Virus record (IMG/VR): IMGVR_UViG_3300018411_000059
Coordinates: 1 to 31,023 of that record
DNA from: a virus
Reading direction: 5' to 3' (one strand)
DNA: 31,023 nucleotides
The translations under genes were made by a program, and so were the position numbers. Every line of letters begins with the position of its first letter. Position 1 is the stretch's first letter. The notes under the pieces are model-generated. The model was not told the DNA's origin and did not search any database. It worked only from the letters and a program-made list of their open reading frames with translations. Below, in pieces: positions 6,212 through 9,594 of the stretch.

Positions 6212-6357
6212 AACCATCAATACAGATACCTACAAAGCCATATTTGATGTTGTTCAACCCATATGACCCCTAGGCGGACCGACTTTTTTGTTTGTTTTTG
6301 ACCCATTTTGAGGGGCAAACCATCAATACAGACGCCTACAAGCTCCATATTGATGTT
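6212..6357. repeat. two dispersed repeat copies with terminal inverted arms
   Basis: Copies at 6212-6252 and 6317-6357 share AACCATCAATACAGA..CCTACAA..CCATAT.TGATGTT. In the second copy CATCAAT and ATTGATG form 7-bp inverted arms around a 24-base core; in the first, CATCAA/TTGATG remain. Downstream of copy one, CCATATGACCCCTAGG..GACCGACTT resembles 7338-7363, so a larger module was duplicated. This covers the gap between the genes ending at 6183 and 6388; no gene is seen here. Confidence 0.55.
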
Positions 6358-6387
6358 TTCAGCTTTTAAAACCCCCTCCCGAACCTC

Positions 6388-6741
6388 TTAATACCTGAAA
6401 AATCTTCCAGGTATTACAAGTTCCTCTTCCATATCCTCCTCATCGTTTGTATAGTTGAATACAAACCCGAGGATGTTCATAGTACTTCTGCCTCTGCTAC
6501 CGAGATCAGAAGCAATCCGATAGACCCATTCATCCACACTTACTCCATTAGTCACTTTATCCTTTGTGCTATCCGCAAACCTCTCCACTTGCTGATGAAG
6601 TAGAGTGATTTCTTCCTTGTCGGTAACTATTGTTACCGACAAGGACTCCATTACTCTTCTTTCGAATGTTTCCACAAAAGGGAATAGTTTATTCAAGCTG
6701 TAAGGTGTTATGACCGTTGTTCCACATGTGTAAGTTTGCAT
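6388..6741 (-). CDS. hypothetical protein behind module A, with coding hairpins
   Basis: 117 residues, ATG at 6741 after AAAGGAGA. Predicted mixed alpha/beta with an acidic C-terminus (NDEEDMEEELVIPGRFFRY); no family recognised. The DNA holds three strong inverted repeats. AATACCTG/CAGGTATT lies at 6390-6415. GTTTGTAT/ATACAAAC at 6445-6466 is nested inside ATCCTC/GAGGAT. A perfect 14-bp stem with a 4-base loop at 6614-6645 is nested inside an 8-bp stem at 6602-6657. The last one encodes SLSVTIVTDKE. Such structures inside coding sequence are unusual and resemble the 7447-8512 operon. A single-gene unit driven by module A is likely. Confidence 0.7.
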   Translation of the reverse strand: MQTYTCGTTVITPYSLNKLFPFVETFERRVMESLSVTIVTDKEEITLLHQQVERFADSTKDKVTNGVSVDEWVYRIASDLGSRGRSTMNILGFVFNYTNDEEDMEEELVIPGRFFRY

Positions 6742-6767
6742 TTTGAATCTCCTTTGTATTTATCATT

Positions 6768-6901
6768 GTACCGTTCAGGTACTTATTTTGTTCCGTACAG
6801 CTACCGATTAGCCGTACAGATGTCCTTTGAATAGACATAGCTCTGCCTATTCATATATACAGTGTATCAAACGTATACGGCATTAAAAGGTTTTTATTCG
6901 G
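6768..6901 (-). promoter_or_regulatory. promoter and hairpin leader module A
   Basis: On the minus strand: the 26-bp box (6901-6876), -10 TACACT (6866-6861), a 7-bp hairpin at the probable 5' end of the RNA (6828-6834/6847-6853), a 12-bp stem with two wobble pairs and loop ATCGG (6792-6803/6809-6820), the AATAAG linker, a GTACC/GGTAC hairpin (6768-6772/6778-6782), then the SD of the 6741 gene. The box is identical to that of module C at 25 of 26 positions, over 3 kb away. Confidence 0.68.
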
Positions 6902-6944
6902 TATTTTTGCAAAAATTTACGGGGTAATGGTGTGTATGTGGTTG

Positions 6945-7400
6945 TTATTCCGTTGGTGTACGGACAGTGGTTAAACGGTTTGTGGTGTTTATGCGGTAGT
7001 TGGTGCAGTGGAGAACGGTGTGCATATGGTGTTTGTGTGGTGTAGTTGGTTTCCAATAATCGGTGCCATAACCGTTCCAGTTTTCGGCAGCCATATGTCC
7101 CACATACTCCACATACTCTCCATTCAGGTTCCAAATATCTTCCAAATTCCCACGGAAACCGATTGCCTTGTAACCATTCCCCATAACTTGGTTAAAAAAC
7201 CATCATTCCCATGGCGCACCGATTATTTGCCAACCATCCCCAGTATGACCGGAATAGTCTCCAGTTTTCGGCAGCCATGGTGAATAACATCCAACCCCAA
7301 ATAGAACCGTACAGACTCCATATCACCATCTTTCAAGCCATATACCCCATAGGGAAACCGACTTCTCCATAACCGTTCCAGTTTTCGGTGATTGGACGGA
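6945..7400 (-). pseudogene. decayed repeats of a Trp/Gly/Asn-rich peptide
   Basis: No intact gene with an SD is seen, but minus-strand frames hold related fragments separated by stops: ENWNGYGEVGFPMGYMA, GDYSGHTGDGWQIIGAPWE, GNGYKAIGFRGNLEDIW and YVGHMAAENWNGYGTDYW. At DNA level, CCATAACCGTTCCAGTTTTCGG occurs at 7066-7087 and 7367-7388, and CCAGTTTTCGGCAGCCAT at 7077-7094 and 7261-7278. The simplest reading is an ancestral repeated small protein broken by indels and stops. A 79-residue frame at 6945-7184 includes one fragment but has no SD. An alternative is a DNA repeat with chance coding potential. Confidence 0.4.
7307..7323. repeat. dispersed repeat, copy 4
   Basis: CCGTACAGACTCCATAT is a shortened version of the element at 5926-5952. 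The following sequence (7338-7363, CCATATACCCCATAGGG..ACCGACTT) matches the flank of the 6212 copy, supporting segmental duplication. Confidence 0.45.
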
Positions 7401-7412
7401 TCCGAATAGCAA

Positions 7413-7443
7413 TAAAAAAAGCAGGCATATTTCAGCCTGCCTT
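7413..7443 (-). terminator. intrinsic terminator of the 8512-7447 operon
   Basis: Immediately after the stop of the 7447-7848 gene, the minus strand has GCAGGC (7440-7435), an 8-base loop, GCCTGC (7426-7421), then a run of seven T (7420-7414). This is a standard Rho-independent terminator and defines the end of the three-gene operon. Confidence 0.85.
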
Positions 7444-7446
7444 CCC

Positions 7447-7848
7447 TTAATGATGTTGCAAACGTGCAAAGTTGTATAAAACGTCTGCAAAATCTTTGTT
7501 TAAAATATATAACAGGTCATTATCACGACTATCTAAGGTAATAAGACCTGTTTTCTCAATAGCCTTGAAAAACGTTCTCAGCTTATCAAGGCTGATGTCA
7601 TTATTAAGTGTCTGATCTGCATATACAGACTTCTCAGTCACTTTACACTCATACATGAATAATTCACTCTTTTTGTAATAAGAATAAAACTCATCACTCA
7701 TACCTATTGCATGAGCTTGTATTTCCTTCAAGCTCATGCAATCCTGATCAGACAATGAGCATATTGTCATTGCCTGAAAGACTAATCTATAATTGAAGTT
7801 ATGAGCTAGCTTTTCAAAAGCTAGCTCATATTGATCAGATAATAGCAT
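7447..7848 (-). CDS. hypothetical protein encoded in hairpin-tiled DNA
   Basis: 133 residues, ATG at 7848 preceded by AAAGGT; one base separates it from the stop of the 7850-8035 gene. The protein is predicted helical (YELAFEKLAHNFNYRLVFQAM, LDKLRTFFKAIEKTGLITLD), and the C-terminal half has the feel of a small winged-helix or helical bundle, though I recognise no family. The DNA is exceptional: at least eight inverted repeats cover it, including a 14-bp perfect stem (7706-7719/7729-7742) and a 15-bp perfect stem with a one-base centre (7800-7830) that encodes YELAFEKLAH. Its SD and ATG lie in another 12-bp stem (7833-7859). Last gene of the operon. Confidence 0.72.
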   Translation of the reverse strand: MLLSDQYELAFEKLAHNFNYRLVFQAMTICSLSDQDCMSLKEIQAHAIGMSDEFYSYYKKSELFMYECKVTEKSVYADQTLNNDISLDKLRTFFKAIEKTGLITLDSRDNDLLYILNKDFADVLYNFARLQHH

Positions 7849-7859
7849 ATTATCTGACC
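7833..7859 (-). promoter_or_regulatory. hairpin enclosing SD and ATG of the 7848 gene
   Basis: GATCAGATAATA (7833-7844) pairs with TATTATCTGACC (7848-7859) over 12 bp, one of them a G-T wobble, with a 3-base loop. On the minus strand the ATG (7848-7846) straddles the loop, and part of the SD plus the upstream stop codon are in the stem. Initiation would need the stem to be opened, for example by ribosomes finishing the upstream gene; this coupling is inferred. Confidence 0.55.
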
Positions 7860-8035
7860 TTTATTTTTAGAATAATATAGCAGAACACTGCAATACCTAT
7901 CATAGCAGTGTTACAAAACACTGTTTCAGCGTCCTTCACTGTCAAAGTGAAGGCTGAAACAGTTGAGGTTTTTTGTAGCAGGCTAAAAATGTTGCCTGCT
8001 ACAATTACGAAAAGTACAAGTTTAATGTCTCTCAT
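7850..8035 (-). CDS. small putative two-span membrane protein
   Basis: 61 residues, ATG at 8035 after AAAGGAT. Two hydrophobic segments (about 4-20, IKLVLFVIVAGNIFSLL; about 42-57, NTAMIGIAVFCYIILK) flank a short polar region, and the C-terminus is basic (KIKVR). Size and topology would fit a small holin-like or accessory membrane protein, but position in the early arm gives no support for lysis. The coding DNA consists of three consecutive hairpins: 7884-7912, 7920-7963 (18 bp with a 3-base bulge) and 7973-8004 (11 bp). Middle gene of the operon 8512-7447. Confidence 0.65.
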   Translation of the reverse strand: MRDIKLVLFVIVAGNIFSLLQKTSTVSAFTLTVKDAETVFCNTAMIGIAVFCYIILKIKVR

Positions 8036-8092
8036 GATATCAATCCTTTATGTTATAGGCTAGCCCTTTTAGGCTAGCCTTAATTGTTTGTT

Positions 8093-8512
8093 TTAAGCCT
8101 TTTTCTTAGTTTTAGGCTTTTTTGTTTCAAGTTCAAGTGCAGTCAATATTGACTGCTTGAAAACTAATTTATCAATCTTCACGTCGAAAAACGACGTGAA
8201 AACGTCCTTTGCTTGCACGTGTTCTGCAATCCTTAAGCGATTTTTGAGGCGATAATTTGTTGCCTCAAACAGTTTAGTTAAGGCAAAGAATGACACCTCA
8301 TTCTTCCCTGCACTATGCAGGGATTTAACTGCATCGACGATTATATCGTCGATTAAACTCGTTTCAGTACGTTTTCCTTTTTTAAAGCGAGTACTCTTAA
8401 ATAGAGTGCTTTTCTCACTTGAAGAGCTTATAATGTTTCTCTCTTCTTCAGGAACACTTTCAGCTTCTGTTAAAATGTCAAGAACGTTGATTGATTTCTT
8501 TTCTGTAGTCAT
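8093..8512 (-). CDS. basic hypothetical protein, first gene of the hairpin-tiled operon
   Basis: 139 residues, ATG at 8512 after AAAAAGGAAT. The N-terminal third is polar and acidic (TEAESVPEEER, SSSSEKS), the middle basic (FKKGKRTETSLIDDIIVDAV), and the C-terminus ends in a Lys tail (ETKKPKTKKKA). A helical core (about 60-125) follows. A basic tail fits nucleic-acid binding, but that is inference. The coding DNA has at least seven consecutive inverted repeats (8132-8412), several perfect with 8-9 bp arms. It is transcribed from the promoter at 8655-8683 through a leader with entangled stems. Confidence 0.72.
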   Translation of the reverse strand: MTTEKKSINVLDILTEAESVPEEERNIISSSSEKSTLFKSTRFKKGKRTETSLIDDIIVDAVKSLHSAGKNEVSFFALTKLFEATNYRLKNRLRIAEHVQAKDVFTSFFDVKIDKLVFKQSILTALELETKKPKTKKKA

Positions 8513-8520
8513 GATATTAT

Positions 8521-8648
8521 TCCTTTTTCTTTTAATACGCTCATGTTAAGAGTGCAGCGAATGAGCGTACTTATTTTGTTTAGATATAGCAATCCCTTTG
8601 ACTGCCTGTGCTGCACTCTGTTTGTAAAAGAACTGTTTCGCTCTGTTG
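8521..8648 (-). promoter_or_regulatory. leader RNA with pseudoknot-type entangled stems
   Basis: On the minus strand the leader carries AGAGTGCAGC (8619-8610), then TACGCTCAT (8569-8561), then GCTGCACTCT (8558-8549), then ATGAGCGTA (8544-8536), then the SD. Stem 1 (10 bp) and stem 2 (9 bp) are both perfect and interleaved (a-b-a'-b'). The 4-base link across stem 1 is short for 10 bp, so the stems may be mutually exclusive rather than coexisting. The AATAAG linker before stem 2 is shared with modules A-C. Confidence 0.65.
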
Positions 8649-8654
8649 TCTATA

Positions 8655-8683
8655 GTTATATTGTAAGTTTATTTATATGTAAA
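8655..8683 (-). promoter_or_regulatory. sigma70-like promoter for the 8512-7447 operon
   Basis: On the minus strand, TTTACA (8683-8678), a 17-base spacer, and TATAAC (8660-8655); each hexamer matches the consensus at five of six positions. Transcription would start near 8648, giving a leader of about 136 bases before the ATG at 8512. Confidence 0.7.
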
Positions 8684-8699
8684 ATACTTTTTAATAAAT

Positions 8700-8772
8700 T
8701 TGTAAAAAAAAATGCAAGAGTATTGTAATTACAGTGTTCTTCAGTTGCAATATTATTGCAAACAGCTTGCAA
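8700..8772. promoter_or_regulatory. TTGYAA array at 11-bp spacing, probable operator
   Basis: TTGCAA occurs at 8745, 8756 and 8767, exactly 11 bp apart. On the same grid lie TTGTAA at 8723 and ATGCAA at 8712, while the 8734 position is degenerate. TTGTAA is also at 8700 and, inside the promoter spacer, at 8661. One-turn phasing places all copies on one face of the helix, as expected for cooperative binding of a regulator between the divergent promoters. Confidence 0.6.
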
Positions 8773-9021
8773 AAACTACCCTATGCTAAAAAAATTTAAG
8801 GGGGTACGTTGCCTGTATAGGGGGAGACCCCACCATAATTTTGGATGGAATTTTTCAACACAACTTTTTTAAAACAGCACGGATTTTGGATGGAATTTTC
8901 ACACCCAACTTTTTCTTTTACCAAGCCACACCCTACCCCCTACTTTTTATTTCCAATTCCAAAACACCTCTTTTATTTCTTCGTTCTAATTTTTGTGGAA
9001 AAAGACAAAAGCACCCAACTC
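8773..9021. repeat. intergenic stretch with two imperfect 45-bp repeats
   Basis: ATTTTGGATGGAA begins at 8838 and again at 8883; the following bases (TTTTTCAACACAACTTTTT versus TTTTCACACCCAACTTTTT) are also alike, so the period is 45 bp. Upstream is a G-rich segment with GGGG/CCCC arms (8821-8831). No convincing gene is seen. Being just before the terminase genes, the repeats could be a packaging (cos/pac) or regulator site; this is speculative. Confidence 0.5.
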
Positions 9022-9050
9022 TTGCACAATTCTTTTATATTCTTTATACT
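9022..9050 (+). promoter_or_regulatory. probable promoter of the virion gene cluster
   Basis: TTGCAC (9022-9027), a 17-base spacer and TATACT (9045-9050) lie 35 bases before the ATG at 9085, which has its own SD (TGGAGA). The -10 matches consensus at five of six positions; the -35 is weaker. It points away from the minus-strand operon. Confidence 0.6.
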
Positions 9051-9084
9051 TTCTGCATAATTCATTTAATGTTATGGAGACGTT

Positions 9085-9594
9085 ATGGCTAAAGTAAAAA
9101 AGAAAAACGATATAAACACAAAGGTAGGTAGCTTAGGTATTATTAAGGGCAACGGTGTTGAGGCGTTTGACTTTGCACGTACTTGTGATGAAGACTGTCC
9201 TTTATATGATCATTGTAATAACGATAAGGAAGGTAAGTGTGCAGTGCATGTGATGTACATGGATTATGTGCAGCAGAGGTTAGGCGTTCACTTCTTAAAG
9301 AACCTTGACGACGTGAGCAAGTTAAAGGTCAGTGTTGAGTTATTTCCTTTGTTTAAGCAACTACTCACCTTTAAGCTTTATGAAGCCACACTTCCCCTAA
9401 GCCAAATAACTAATGATAAAGGGGGCGTTAACGGTGTGTACAGGGAAATGCGTCAGGTTATTGTAGCTATTAATAACTTGCTTGATGATTTAGGTGCTAA
9501 CAACAAGCGTGTTAAGGCTGCAAAGGGTAAGGAGAATGTTACAGACGCTGACTTTCATAGTAAGTTATTGAAGGGTGAGGTGAAGAATGCCTAA
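9085..9594 (+). CDS. candidate terminase small subunit, cysteine-rich
   Basis: 169 residues. It lies immediately upstream of the large terminase and overlaps it by 8 bases, the usual place and size for a small terminase subunit, which recognises phage DNA and recruits the large subunit. I do not recognise a DNA-binding helix-turn-helix with confidence. The N-terminus is basic (MAKVKKKND) and is followed by C34-x3-C38-x5-C44-x7-C52, a possible zinc or iron-sulfur site unusual for small terminases. The middle is helical (LFPLFKQLLTFKLYEATLPL, REMRQVIVAINNLLDDL). The functional call rests on position; a packaging-linked protein of unknown type is the alternative. Confidence 0.6.
   Translation: MAKVKKKNDINTKVGSLGIIKGNGVEAFDFARTCDEDCPLYDHCNNDKEGKCAVHVMYMDYVQQRLGVHFLKNLDDVSKLKVSVELFPLFKQLLTFKLYEATLPLSQITNDKGGVNGVYREMRQVIVAINNLLDDLGANNKRVKAAKGKENVTDADFHSKLLKGEVKNA

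Larger units (their letters stand above)
7456..8412 (-). repeat. array of about 19 distinct inverted repeats (hairpins)
   Basis: Successive stems, plus coordinates: 7456-7490, 7511-7552, 7561-7593, 7606-7632, 7706-7742, 7748-7777, 7800-7830, 7833-7859, 7884-7912, 7920-7963, 7973-8004, 8057-8080, 8132-8161, 8178-8200, 8243-8269 (inside 8231-8283), 8286-8305, 8305-8323, 8333-8353, 8384-8412. Stem sequences are unrelated to each other. Thirteen contain at least 8 contiguous Watson-Crick pairs with loops of 0-15 bases, where my rough estimate for random sequence is below one. They run through three ORFs and one intergenic gap. Confidence 0.8.

Noticed and set aside
6883-7134. 83-residue minus-strand ORF
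   Set aside because: Pro/His/Thr-rich translation without an SD, crossing the upstream box of module A and the decayed repeat region.
7447-8512. Region as purely a large non-coding RNA
   Set aside because: All three frames have SDs, sensible starts, protein-like composition and an operon terminator, so coding is likely; structured RNA may be superimposed and is kept as a hypothesis only.
8543-8728. 61-residue plus-strand ORF in the divergent control region
   Set aside because: It runs antisense through the leader with entangled stems and the minus-strand promoter, and has no SD.
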